Assembly: GCA_047947185.1 (NCBI GenBank)
Contig: CP170502.1
Span: forward strand, 3,968,001 to 4,032,000
Direction of reading: 5' to 3'
Source: JANQJA01 sp047947185
Lineage (GTDB): Bacteria; Pseudomonadota; Gammaproteobacteria; Pseudomonadales; Azotimanducaceae
Length of the DNA: 64,000 nucleotides
Below are positions 17,180 to 25,473 of this stretch, piece after piece. Position 1 is the stretch's first letter. Each line of letters starts with the position of its first letter. The notes under the pieces were generated by a model, which was given only the letters and a program-made list of their open reading frames with translations, was not told the origin of the DNA and ran no database searches. The position numbers and the translations under genes were made by a program.

Positions 17180-18268
17180 ATGTCAACGGAACTGCCGACG
17201 CGGCCCGGCCTGACGCGGCCCGGCCTGGCGCGGCCCGGCCTGACGCGGCTCGGCCTGCCCCTGCCGCTGGTGCAGGCGCCGATGGCCGGGGTGTCGGGGA
17301 GTGCACTCGCCATCGCGGTGATTGAGGCGGGGGGGCTGGGTTCACTGCCCTGTGCCATGTTGTCACCTGAGCAGATTCGCGCGGAAGTTGCCGCCATTCG
17401 TGCGCGTACCAGGGGAGGGTTTAATCTCAACTTTTTCTGTCACAAGCCGGGTGCGCCGGATGCGGTGCTCGAACAGCGCTGGCGGGCGCAACTCGGGCAG
17501 TATTTTGAAGAATTTGAGCTTGATCCGGACAGCGTTACCGCTGGCGGGGGGCGAGCACCTTTTGATGAATCCCATGCCGCATTGGTTGAAGAACTGAAAC
17601 CCGCCGTGGTGAGTTTTCATTTCGGGTTGCCGGATGAGTCCCTGTTGGCGCGTGTAAAGGAAGCCGGTGCACTGGTCATGTCGAGTGCCACAACGCTGGC
17701 TGAGGCGCGTTGGCTTGCCGCGCATGGCGCGGATGTCATCATTGCGCAGGGTGTTGAGGCAGGAGGGCACCGGGGCATGTTCCTGGATGACAACCTTACC
17801 GAACAGCTACCGCTGTTGACCTTGTTGCCCCTGGTGCTTGCTGAGGTCTCAGTTCCGGTCATTGCGGCCGGGGGCATGTCATCTGCACCACGGGTAAAGG
17901 CTGCCCTGGATATGGGTGCGGCCGCTGTCCAGGCGGGATCGGTTTTCCTGCTGTGTCCGGAATGCAACACCACACCCCTGCACAGGTCAGCGATAGCGGC
18001 CAGCAAGGTTGAAACGGTGCTCACCAATGTGTTCAGTGGTAAACCTGCGCGGGCAATCGTTAACCGACTGGTTGCGGAACTGGGCCCCATCTGCCCAACA
18101 ACACCGGGGTTCCCCCACACCGGTGCCGCGCTGGTTCCCCTGCGGCAGGCTGCAGAGGCGGCGGGCCGCAATGATTTTTCACCCTTATGGTGCGGCACAG
18201 ACCCGGGTATATGCGCTGAAGTGCCTGCCGGCGAAATCTCAAAGCGCCTGTTTTCCACCGGGAACTGA
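17180..18268 (+). CDS. Nitronate monooxygenase / 2-nitropropane dioxygenase-like FMN enzyme
   Basis: The 362-residue product is a TIM-barrel flavoprotein of the NPD/NMO family. It has the N-terminal LVQAPMAGVSG strand, VSFHFGLP, the GVEAGGHRG loop that holds the catalytic His region, and the FMN-phosphate segment PVIAAGGMSS followed by GAAAVQAGSVFL. The family oxidises alkyl nitronates such as propionate-3-nitronate. The N-terminus is unusual: residues 6-26 are four imperfect five-residue repeats (TRPGL/ARPGL/TRLGL) encoded by 15-bp tandem repeats, ahead of the conserved domain. Confidence 0.87.
   Translation: MSTELPTRPGLTRPGLARPGLTRLGLPLPLVQAPMAGVSGSALAIAVIEAGGLGSLPCAMLSPEQIRAEVAAIRARTRGGFNLNFFCHKPGAPDAVLEQRWRAQLGQYFEEFELDPDSVTAGGGRAPFDESHAALVEELKPAVVSFHFGLPDESLLARVKEAGALVMSSATTLAEARWLAAHGADVIIAQGVEAGGHRGMFLDDNLTEQLPLLTLLPLVLAEVSVPVIAAGGMSSAPRVKAALDMGAAAVQAGSVFLLCPECNTTPLHRSAIAASKVETVLTNVFSGKPARAIVNRLVAELGPICPTTPGFPHTGAALVPLRQAAEAAGRNDFSPLWCGTDPGICAEVPAGEISKRLFSTGN
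17197..17256 (+). repeat. Four 15-bp tandem repeats inside the NMO gene
   Basis: Units at 17197, 17212, 17227 and 17242 read GACGCGGCCCGGCCT with one substitution each in units three and four. They are in frame and add RPGL-type pentapeptides to the enzyme's N-terminus. Slippage could change copy number without a frameshift. Confidence 0.9.
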
Positions 18269-18426
18269 ATCCTTTTTGAACGGAATCTGGTGCGGCAGGC
18301 AGAGAGCCCAGTTTTGGTGCGCGCCATGAAGCTGGCTTCTGCGATGCACCAAAAAAATGCGCCACAACAGGGGCGCCAGCACTTAAAGACGCCTTAACAT
18401 CCCGGAATTCAAAGGTTTTTGGACCT

Positions 18427-18442
18427 TGGCACGTGCTTTGCT
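18427..18442 (+). promoter_or_regulatory. Sigma-54 (RpoN) promoter of the TorF-type porin
   Basis: The bases TGGCACGTGCTTTGCT match the -24/-12 consensus TGGCACG-N4-TTGCW at every fixed position. Transcription would start near 18453, leaving a leader of about 40 bases with AGGAG before the ATG at 18495. Sigma-54 promoters need an enhancer-binding protein; its site was not identified in the upstream 160 bp. Confidence 0.85.
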
Positions 18443-18494
18443 TTTGTTGTGTCGCTGTCGAAAACATTTTGAGTTCACACATTAGGAGTTAAAC

Positions 18495-19142
18495 ATGAGC
18501 AAGTTCACTCGAGTCGCTGCCGGTCTGGCACTGGTTACCAGCGCGGCCGTATCCAGCAACGCCATGGCAGAAGTTTCATACAACATCGGTTATGCATCGG
18601 AGTATCACTTCCGCGGCATCTTCCAGAAGACGTCCAGCGCCAGTGCCGGGGTGGACTTTGAGCAAAGCGGTTTCTACGCCGGTGCCTGGACTGCCGATGT
18701 GGGTGATGGCCTCGAGGTTGATGGCTACTTTGGCTACGGTATTGAAACAGATGCGGGCTTCTCTGCCAGCCTGGGCTTTACCGGTTACTACTATACCGGC
18801 GAGTTTGATGATACCTACGAGGAAATCAACGTGAACCTCGGCTACAGCATTGTCAGTCTGGAGTACTCTTTTGGTACTTACGACGGATTTGGCACCAAGT
18901 CGGACTACGATTTCCTGGCCCTGACCATCGCCCCTGAAAACGGTCTCTATGCAACCTACGGGACCTTTGGCGATGAGGCAGACGGCAGTTACCTTGAGGT
19001 CGGCTATGGCACCAGCGTTGCCGATTTTGATGTGGGTGTTTCCTTCATCTTTGCTGACAAGGATCTCTCGGACCAGGTGGATTCAGGTGGTAACCCGACA
19101 GGTGGCGAGTCAATCGTCTTCACGCTTGGCAAAAGCTTCTAA
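18495..19142 (+). CDS. TorF family putative porin
   Basis: A 215-residue outer-membrane protein with a signal peptide ending AMA, followed by VSYNIGYASEYHFRGI, the conserved start of the TorF/Gcw_chp (TIGR02001) family, then short amphipathic strands and a final LGKSF. Members are putative channels for small solutes, and some sit near nitrogen- or phosphorus-stress genes. The start has AGGAG 7 bases upstream. Expression should depend on the sigma-54 promoter just upstream, pointing to nitrogen or another RpoN-linked signal. A strong terminator follows. Confidence 0.88.
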   Translation: MSKFTRVAAGLALVTSAAVSSNAMAEVSYNIGYASEYHFRGIFQKTSSASAGVDFEQSGFYAGAWTADVGDGLEVDGYFGYGIETDAGFSASLGFTGYYYTGEFDDTYEEINVNLGYSIVSLEYSFGTYDGFGTKSDYDFLALTIAPENGLYATYGTFGDEADGSYLEVGYGTSVADFDVGVSFIFADKDLSDQVDSGGNPTGGESIVFTLGKSF

Positions 19143-19190
19143 CACGGCTCCCTCCGAAGGCCGGGGCCTGCTCCGGTCTTGACGTGACAA

Positions 19191-19217
19191 GGGCTCCCCT
19201 CGGGGAGCCCTTTTTTT
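19191..19217 (+). terminator. Rho-independent terminator after the porin gene
   Basis: An 8-bp perfect stem (GGGCTCCC / GGGAGCCC, loop CTCG) is followed by seven T residues. Read from the opposite strand it lacks a U tract, so it should stop the porin transcript but not the ferrochelatase transcript converging from the right. Confidence 0.92.
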
Positions 19218-19243
19218 GCTCTTCAGAAGTCGCCAGTCTTGAC

Positions 19244-20269
19244 TCAGGCAATCCAGCCAGCAAGCTCCCGGCGGGCCAGCGCCTCCAGCATGTTGATGGC
19301 AGCTTCGCTGTCGTTCAGGCATGGCAAGACTGCAAAGTCTTCACCGCCGGCGGCCAGGAAGGTCTCCCTTAGCGCAATGCCGAGTTCTTCCAGGGTTTCG
19401 ACACAGTCCGAGACAAAACCCGGAGAAAACACCGCAACACGTTTTGTCCCCTGTTCTGCCAGCGCCTCAATGGTTTTGTCAGTATAGGGCTCAAGCCATT
19501 TTTCAGGACCAAAGCGGGACTGGAAGGTGGTCTCAATCCTGATATCCGGCCGGTCCAGTCCCGCGGCGATGAGCCTGGCGGACTTCAGGCAGAAGCAGTG
19601 GTAGGGGTCACCCTGGGTCAGGTAACGTTGCGGCAAACCGTGAAATGAGAGGATAAGTGTTTCCGGTTTGAAAGAGAGTTCGCCGAGGCAAGACCGGAGA
19701 TGGTCAATGCAGGCATCAATGTAGAACGGATCATCGTGCCAGGTATCGAGCGTGCGGATAGCAGGTTGCCACTGCAGAGCCTTGAGGGCATCAAAAGCAC
19801 GATCACAAACTGACCCCGTGGTGCTGGCGCTGTACTGTGGATAGAGCGGCAATATAAGAATCTGCTGGCAGCCGCTGCTGGTCAACAGGTCCAGTTTTTC
19901 GCGAATGGACGGCACGCCATAGTTCATTGCCCAGTCAACCATAACCCCTGTACCGGCCAGGCGACCGGCCAGTTTCTCAGCCTGGACACGGGTGTAGTAA
20001 CGCAGCGGAGACTCGTTGCTATCCTGTCGCCAGATCTTCTGGTAAGCCTCGCGGGTCTTGCGCGGTCGCACGTTAAGGATGATGCCTCGCAGGATAGGCT
20101 GCCAGAACCAGGGGCTGTAATCGATGACCCGCCTGTCACTCAGGAACTCCTTGAGATAGGCCCTGATGTCGCTGACCTCCAGGGAAGGAGGGGTTCCGAG
20201 GTTGACAAGCAGCAGGCCTGTCTGACGCTGTTTGACAGGCGGGTGATCAGAAGGGCGTTGTACTGACAT
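19244..20269 (-). CDS. hemH: Ferrochelatase
   Basis: A 341-residue protein that inserts Fe2+ into protoporphyrin IX, the last step of protoheme synthesis, at the inner membrane. Family features are GLLLVNLGTP at the N-terminus, PLYPQYSASTTG, the LSFHGLP motif with the metal-binding His 210, and the SDCVETLEEL helix with the conserved Glu. Length and order are normal for proteobacterial enzymes. It is monocistronic by position and converges on the porin gene. Heme supply would serve the P450 and cytochrome-like genes of this window, but no co-regulation is visible. Confidence 0.96.
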   Translation of the reverse strand: MSVQRPSDHPPVKQRQTGLLLVNLGTPPSLEVSDIRAYLKEFLSDRRVIDYSPWFWQPILRGIILNVRPRKTREAYQKIWRQDSNESPLRYYTRVQAEKLAGRLAGTGVMVDWAMNYGVPSIREKLDLLTSSGCQQILILPLYPQYSASTTGSVCDRAFDALKALQWQPAIRTLDTWHDDPFYIDACIDHLRSCLGELSFKPETLILSFHGLPQRYLTQGDPYHCFCLKSARLIAAGLDRPDIRIETTFQSRFGPEKWLEPYTDKTIEALAEQGTKRVAVFSPGFVSDCVETLEELGIALRETFLAAGGEDFAVLPCLNDSEAAINMLEALARRELAGWIA

Positions 20270-20376
20270 GGTCAGGTCCTGGGTTCGGCTCGTTTGGATA
20301 ATGACAACACAAGATACGTCAGGCCCGTACCAAAATCACGGCGGAAATCGGCTGGCCTGACCGACTGCCGGTTGGG

Positions 20377-20553
20377 TTATGAACTGGCGGCCCGGGCCTT
20401 TTCGATATCTTCCCGGATGGCCTCTGCTTCAGCCGTCAGCAGCGAATAGCCCCTTATGTTGCCGTTTCGCTGCGCCTGGAAGGCTGCTTCCACCTTTTTG
20501 TCGAGTTCCTTCTGCAGCTTTGCGATCGGATCGCGCCTGAAAATGCCAAACAT
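20377..20553 (-). CDS. DUF6435 small protein
   Basis: The ATG at 20553 gives 58 residues starting MFGIFRRDP; a start 12 bases earlier is less like the family. The sequence pattern is M-F-x-x-F-x-x-DP-x-x-KLQK-(N)-x-A-x-QRNG-x-I-R-x-Y-S-x-L-x-x-EAE, a short mostly helical cytosolic protein conserved in gammaproteobacteria. Function unknown. It lies alone between ferrochelatase and another small gene of the same direction. Confidence 0.82.
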   Translation of the reverse strand: MFGIFRRDPIAKLQKELDKKVEAAFQAQRNGNIRGYSLLTAEAEAIREDIEKARAASS

Positions 20554-20649
20554 TGCCTGCTCCACTGGATGTCAGTGGGGTGATACGCGAAAAATAAACG
20601 GGCGGTCTACCGGCCGGTCAACTATCCGACCTTGTCTGGTGCAATAGCC

Positions 20650-20922
20650 CTAGTGGAAGACCGAATCGTCATCTTCAACGTGTACCTTGGTATCAACCCC
20701 CATGGCATCAAAAACCGCGGTCATGGTACCGGCGATACAGGCAGGGCAAACGCCTTCAACGGTCAGGTCTTCGACCAGGCACCCGAGTACCTCGTACACA
20801 GCGCGGCGGCCCTCACAGTTCTCTTCAAACCGCCAGAGAATATCCTTGATGGTCTGCAGGGCGTCCTCCAGGCGCACGTCATCGGCCATTGTTTTCATTT
20901 CTTCAAGTTTGTCTTTGGCCAT
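20650..20922 (-). CDS. Small conserved-looking protein with a CPAC motif
   Basis: From the ATG at 20922 the product has 90 residues (104 if the ATG at 20964 is used). It is acidic and probably helical, starting MAKDKLEEMK, with cysteines at CLVEDLTVEGVCPACIAG. The C-x-x-C pair could bind a metal or form a disulfide, but there are too few ligands for a confident claim. I do not recognise the family. No signal peptide. Confidence 0.6.
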   Translation of the reverse strand: MAKDKLEEMKTMADDVRLEDALQTIKDILWRFEENCEGRRAVYEVLGCLVEDLTVEGVCPACIAGTMTAVFDAMGVDTKVHVEDDDSVFH

Positions 20923-21055
20923 GGCCTGTCGTCCCAACCTGTCTTCAAAGTGACAATTAGACACGGTCTGCCTTCAAAAGTCCTCCATCATTTCTCCCAT
21001 AAACTTCCGCCGGTTATTAAGCGCTTTCAGTGCCTGCGTCGGTAATGTGTCTGAC

Positions 21056-21373
21056 ATGAACGTAAGAACGTTAATTGGCCTCGTGGCCCTGATGTTAGCC
21101 TGGTGCTCATCAGCACTGGCTGACCAAGTGCTGGATCTGAACTACAGCGGCGCTTCGGCCGCATCCGGTGTTCAGTACGAGTTTGTTGCCGAGGGGCTCA
21201 AACGTACCCGGTTGGCGGCCGTGCCGGTTCGCGGCTGGCAGGTCGCTGACCGTGCCTACTTCGGTCAGGCCAAAGTAGGAGATAAGTGGGGCCTCGGGTT
21301 TGTGTTCGAGCGCGGCGATACCGTCTACGGTGTGAATCACAGGGGTATTGAAGTCCGCAAACGCCTGTTCTAG
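21056..21373 (+). CDS. Small exported protein of unknown function
   Basis: A 105-residue product from the ATG at 21056, with a signal peptide (TLIGLVALMLAWCSSALA) and a short beta-rich mature part that ends GVNHRGIEVRKRLF. It has no recognised domain. Its stop codon is followed within about 20 bases by the second repeat array. An ATG at 21047 is also in frame. Confidence 0.6.
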   Translation: MNVRTLIGLVALMLAWCSSALADQVLDLNYSGASAASGVQYEFVAEGLKRTRLAAVPVRGWQVADRAYFGQAKVGDKWGLGFVFERGDTVYGVNHRGIEVRKRLF

Positions 21374-21374
21374 C

Positions 21375-21990
21375 CCTCCGACGGCACAGCCGACGTCGTC
21401 CCGACCGCAGCGGAGGGATCTCTCACTTAGAGGTTTCTCCATTCCGTGGCTGCGCCACTCCAGTCGAAACGACACCTTCGGTGTCGTCCCGACCGCAGCG
21501 GAGGGACCTCTCACTTTGGGGTTTCTCCATTCCGCCGCTGGCGCGGCTCCAGTCGAAACGACACCTTCGGTGTCGTCCCGACCGCAGCGGAGGGATCTCT
21601 CACTTAGGGGTTTCTCCATTCCGTGGCTGCGCCACTCCAGTCGAAACGACACCTTCGGTGTCGTCCCGACCGCAGCGGAGGGATCTCTCACTTAGAGGTT
21701 TCTCCATTCCGTGGCTGCGCCACTCCAGTCGAGACGACACCTTCGGTGTCGTCCCGACCGCAGCGGAGGGATCTCTCACTTAGAGGTTTCTCCATTCCGT
21801 GGCTGCGCCACTCCAGTCGAAACGACACCTTCGGTGTCGTCCCGACCGAAGGCCCGCAGGGCCGTAGCGGAGGGACCTCTCACTTAGAGGTTTCTCCATT
21901 CCGCGGCTGCGCCACTCCAGTCGAAACGACACCTTCGGTGTCGTCCCGACCGAAGGCCCGCAGGGCCGTAGTGGAGGGACCTCTCTTTAG
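21375..21990. repeat. Tandem array of an 88-bp palindromic intergenic repeat (array 2)
   Basis: The same family as the array at 440-1345, with a shorter unit. Copies of the core GTCGTCCCGACCG begin at 21395, 21483, 21572, 21660, 21748, 21836 and 21940, so spacing is 88-89 bp except for one 104-bp unit. The longer unit, and the final partial one, carry a 16-base insertion with the hairpin GGCCC-GCA-GGGCC. The junction palindrome here is the perfect ACACC-TTC-GGTGT. Overlapping open frames (PQRRDLSLRGFS-type repeats) are artefacts. The array lies between a small exported-protein gene and an esterase gene, both on the plus strand. Confidence 0.93.
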
Positions 21991-22079
21991 CCGTCCTACA
22001 GTTTCCTGTTTGCCTGGTGTGACGGCCAGGGACCTGCTGGTTTATCCTAGGCAACTCTCTACAGCAACCGGAATACCCT

Positions 22080-23033
22080 ATGGAGATCAAACTCGATCCT
22101 GAACTGCAGGCAGTTGTCGACGCGGCGGCAGCGGCCAACCCGAATCCGCCCCATGCTTCGGAAGTGCCGCTGGAAGCGCTCCGGGCCGGCTACGCGATGA
22201 TCAGCGCGGCACAATCCCTGCCCGATGTTGCCTGCAGGGAAATTGAGGATATCCGTGTGCCTGGTGGCGACGGTGAGATTGCCGCCCGCTGTTACACACC
22301 GGCTGGCGCCGGGGATGGTCTGTTGCCTGGCCTGATTTTTATCCACGGTGGTGGCTTCATGATCGGCAACCTGGACAGCCATGACAGCCTGTGCCGACAG
22401 TTGGCCAATGCTGCGGGCTGCAAGGTGATTGCACTCGATTACCGGTTGGCGCCAGAACACAAGTTCCCCGCAGCGGTGGATGACGTGCTCGCAGCCTCTG
22501 CCTGGATTTTTGAACAGGCTTCAACCCTGGGTCTTGATGCAAACCGGATTGCGATTGGTGGGGACAGCGCTGGTGGGAATCTGTCGGCGGTTGTCTCCAA
22601 TTTTTTCACTGCCAACGGCGGACCGAGCATCTGTTTTCAGCTCTTGATCTACCCGGCAACAAACCGGACGGTGGAAACGCCTTCGCTACGGGACCTGAAA
22701 GAAGGTGTAACGCTTGATGCCCGGATCCTCGCCTACTTCAACGATGGCTACTTTGGTGGTGTTGATGTTCAGACCTCGGACCCACGCATATCACCGGCGC
22801 TGGCACCCTCTCACCAGGGTGTGCCGCCTGCACACGTGGTTACGGCGGAGTACGATCCGTTGCGGGATGAAGGTAAAGCTTATGCGGATATCCTGAGCGC
22901 CGCCGGTGTGCCCGTGACCTACCGTTGTTACGAGGGCCTGATGCACAACTTTGTCATGCAGACCGCTGTGGTCAGTGCAGCACGGGCCGCGGTTGCGGAC
23001 ATGGCGGGAGTTCTGAAAGCGGCGTTTACCTGA
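22080..23033 (+). CDS. Alpha/beta hydrolase, HSL-type esterase/lipase
   Basis: The 317-residue protein has the hallmarks of the hormone-sensitive-lipase branch (abhydrolase 3): oxyanion-hole HGGGF, the nucleophile elbow GDSAGG, a DPLRDEG acid segment and a C-terminal LMHNF with the catalytic His. Members hydrolyse short acyl esters in the cytoplasm. Its 3' end overlaps the convergent ceramidase-like gene by 8 bp. Any promoter would lie in or just after the repeat array. Confidence 0.92.
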   Translation: MEIKLDPELQAVVDAAAAANPNPPHASEVPLEALRAGYAMISAAQSLPDVACREIEDIRVPGGDGEIAARCYTPAGAGDGLLPGLIFIHGGGFMIGNLDSHDSLCRQLANAAGCKVIALDYRLAPEHKFPAAVDDVLAASAWIFEQASTLGLDANRIAIGGDSAGGNLSAVVSNFFTANGGPSICFQLLIYPATNRTVETPSLRDLKEGVTLDARILAYFNDGYFGGVDVQTSDPRISPALAPSHQGVPPAHVVTAEYDPLRDEGKAYADILSAAGVPVTYRCYEGLMHNFVMQTAVVSAARAAVADMAGVLKAAFT

Positions 23034-24288
23034 GCAGATCCAGGACCGCCCGTTGCAGCGTAGGTGCCGTCTCGCGGCCGAGTGAGACGGATTCCTCGTA
23101 GTTGCCGTTGCGTCCGGTTTCCCACTCATCGATAGGCACAAAATATCCAAGGGAATCATTGGTCTGGGCAAAGATCATGCGAAGTGGTGCCCGCATGGCT
23201 GATTTCAGGTCGAGGCCGAACCGCGTGAGTGGCTCACCGGGCAGGGTCACAATTTCCACATCGTTTCCAATGCGAATATGGCTGACCATTGTCTCCACTG
23301 TCCGGTGCCAGATGGGTCCGCCAAGGTCGGCAGAGAGCAGGCCCAGTGCATGGGCGATCCTGAGCCGCCAGTTATCTACCCGCAGGGTAATCGTTTGTTG
23401 TACCAGCCTGATTTCGCCGTGTACCTCGATGGCTTCGGGCGCGACGCGTATGGCAGCGGTGGCAAGTGTGTTGCCATAGGTTTCCGCTGACTGCCAGTAA
23501 TCGGGGTCACGGGAGCCGGGTGCTCGGTGACCGGGAGTCACGTCACCCAGGGTCCCGTTGACAAAAATTGCCGGTGCATGGGCCTGTTCCGCCAGCGTCT
23601 TGCGCAGGTAGTGGACAAAGTCACTCGAAACCGCCGAATTGCTCGCCGGTGTTGTGACCGGATGGGCAGCGAAGTTGATGAGCATGCCAAGGTCCTGGAT
23701 GTTCTCCGGGTCCCGAATAATCAAAAGGCCCATGTTGTCGTCAGTCAATCCCCAGTCGCGGCGGTTATGCGCCGTGGCCTCGGAAACGGTTCTGTACAGC
23801 CTTGCGGGTACTTTGGCGCGATAGGCTGCACCGATAGTGTCGACGGTTTCGCTGACCAGGCTGGCCTTGTACCCCGGTGGTGCGCCGCCCCACAGGCCGA
23901 GCAGGTCGGGCGCGGCGTGGGTATGGGTTGCACTGACCAGCACGGCTGTTTCCGGTGGTAACCCATCAATCCTTGCAAGCCGGGTAATTTCGTCAGCGAC
24001 CTGCCCTGGTATCCCCAGCGAGTCCACCACGGCCAGGCAGAAGCTCCCCGCACCACGCTCTATGCAGATGGCCCTGACTGACAGCGGATCATGAACGTCG
24101 GTAGCAGGACCGCGTGAGGTCCAGAGCCCGTAACCGCCGAGATAAAGCGCCTGGCTTGCAAGCAGGGACCTGTCGGGCGTGACATTGCCAATGGCGGTAC
24201 CCACCAGATACTCGTCCGGAGACGCTTGCAGTGAAATGAGCCCAAGCAGAAGCAGGCAGGTGATCTGCAGGTACCGCTTGCGGGTCAT
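23026..24288 (-). CDS. Neutral/alkaline ceramidase-like exported protein
   Basis: The chosen ATG at 24288 gives 420 residues with a signal peptide (ITCLLLLGLISLQA); the frame continues 5' to a GTG at 24384 that would add a Pro/Gly-rich leader. The mature part starts YLVGTAIGNVTPD, then has GGYG, VSATHTHAAPD and FAAHPVTT, the zinc-ligand His motifs of the ceramidase N-terminal domain. These enzymes cleave the amide of ceramide. At this length the C-terminal Ig-like domain of classical ceramidases is missing, so the substrate may differ. Confidence 0.82.
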   Translation of the reverse strand: MTRKRYLQITCLLLLGLISLQASPDEYLVGTAIGNVTPDRSLLASQALYLGGYGLWTSRGPATDVHDPLSVRAICIERGAGSFCLAVVDSLGIPGQVADEITRLARIDGLPPETAVLVSATHTHAAPDLLGLWGGAPPGYKASLVSETVDTIGAAYRAKVPARLYRTVSEATAHNRRDWGLTDDNMGLLIIRDPENIQDLGMLINFAAHPVTTPASNSAVSSDFVHYLRKTLAEQAHAPAIFVNGTLGDVTPGHRAPGSRDPDYWQSAETYGNTLATAAIRVAPEAIEVHGEIRLVQQTITLRVDNWRLRIAHALGLLSADLGGPIWHRTVETMVSHIRIGNDVEIVTLPGEPLTRFGLDLKSAMRAPLRMIFAQTNDSLGYFVPIDEWETGRNGNYEESVSLGRETAPTLQRAVLDLLR

Positions 24289-24383
24289 CCCCAAAAAGTT
24301 GCCAGGCCCCGCGCCCCGGATTGGTTGTTCAAGGCCGCGCCTTGTGGGGCCCGGGTGTCCTTGTGTGTTGGGGTGAGAAGACA

Positions 24384-25064
24384 CTATGCCTGGCTTTCTG
24401 ACCGGAAGAGGTCTGTGATACGAAAGCCGCGCTGGTGTGGTGCCGGAACAAGACAGATTTCTGCGTCAACCATGAGTTCCTGCTCCAGCGGGCAGGATGT
24501 GTAACACTGCTGCACGGGATCATGCCAGCACGCAAACAGCGCTTCCAGTTGCCACTCCTGTGACGGCAGGTAGCCGGATGTCAGCAGTGCTTCATATTTC
24601 TGCCTGAGTGAACGCGTACTAATCCGGAAGTCTGCTTTTGACTTGCGGTCAGAATCCAGCAGGCCTCGATCATAGGCAGTCTGGACCTCAGTCAGCCGGG
24701 CCTCGTTTCCCGGGTCGGGTACGACCAGGTTGAGCCTGGCGCAGACCAGGGCCTGGGCAATGAACTCGGCTTCTCTCGTGCGAAGCCGCAGCGCATACCC
24801 GTAGCGGGCACTCGGCAGGCAAATCAGGTTCTCTCGCAGCAGACGGCGTGAGAGTGTCATTGGATCGGGAAGACCGTCAGTATCCTGAATTGACAGTCCC
24901 TCGAGCGTAACCTGAAGTGCACCACCGGGGTGGGTTTCAGCCTGCACAGTCGCGTTTCGGAGAAGGTTCGGTAGACGATACAGGCAACTGCCGTCTGCCA
25001 GCCGCAGTGGACTCGCCTGCAGGAGGTCGGCCAGCAGCAGCCTGTTGCCAGGTTCCTCTTTCAC
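24384..25064 (-). CDS. Protein of unknown function
   Basis: A 226-residue soluble protein with no signal peptide or membrane segment. Visible features are an N-terminal R-L-x-x-x-L-L-Q-A-S helix, a beta-rich middle (GGALQVTLEGLSIQDTDG), a charged helical part (DSDRKSKADFRISTRSLRQKYEALL) and three cysteines near CWHDPVQQCYTSC. I do not recognise it. Its start overlaps the stop of the membrane-protein gene at 25061-25408 by 4 bp, so the two are almost certainly translated together and may act as a pair. Confidence 0.65.
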   Translation of the reverse strand: MKEEPGNRLLLADLLQASPLRLADGSCLYRLPNLLRNATVQAETHPGGALQVTLEGLSIQDTDGLPDPMTLSRRLLRENLICLPSARYGYALRLRTREAEFIAQALVCARLNLVVPDPGNEARLTEVQTAYDRGLLDSDRKSKADFRISTRSLRQKYEALLTSGYLPSQEWQLEALFACWHDPVQQCYTSCPLEQELMVDAEICLVPAPHQRGFRITDLFRSESQA

Positions 25065-25408
25065 TTTTTGTCAGCTGTTGGGTTGCCGGGGATGCTGGCC
25101 GTCAACCTGAGCATGCCGGCGACCGACATGTAAACAAACACGCTGCCGAACAGGAAAATGAAGCTGACAAAAGTTTCACTGAGCAGCGGGAACTGCATCA
25201 GTATGGCGGCGATGGCCCCCAGGTACCCCATCAGGAAAACGACCATCAGGGCGCGATGCAGGGTAAAAAACAAGCGCATGGTGTGCTGGTCTTCCCGCCT
25301 GATCAGCGTGACCAGCCCCGCATAGCGGCGTGATATGAACAGACTGCCGATCATCACGATGGCTCCCGCCAGAATAATCAGGATGTTGAACAGGTTCTGT
25401 AGATCCAT
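25061..25408 (-). CDS. Small membrane protein, three helices
   Basis: The 115-residue product has hydrophobic segments at about residues 6-25, 52-72 and 80-100, separated by a basic loop (SRRYAGLVTLIRREDQHTMRL). It has no recognised family motif. It is the first gene of a coupled pair with the unknown protein downstream (4-bp overlap) and could anchor it to the inner membrane, by inference from the arrangement. Confidence 0.68.
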   Translation of the reverse strand: MDLQNLFNILIILAGAIVMIGSLFISRRYAGLVTLIRREDQHTMRLFFTLHRALMVVFLMGYLGAIAAILMQFPLLSETFVSFIFLFGSVFVYMSVAGMLRLTASIPGNPTADKK

Positions 25409-25473
25409 AAGACTGTGTGGCCGGGACAGGTTTCAGCTAGATGGTATTCCCCGACCGGCGCCCCGTCGAGTGT

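Noticed and set aside
21110..22102. Open frames with PQRRDLSLRGF-type peptide repeats
   Set aside because: They are translations of the second repeat array and match the artefact frames of array 1.
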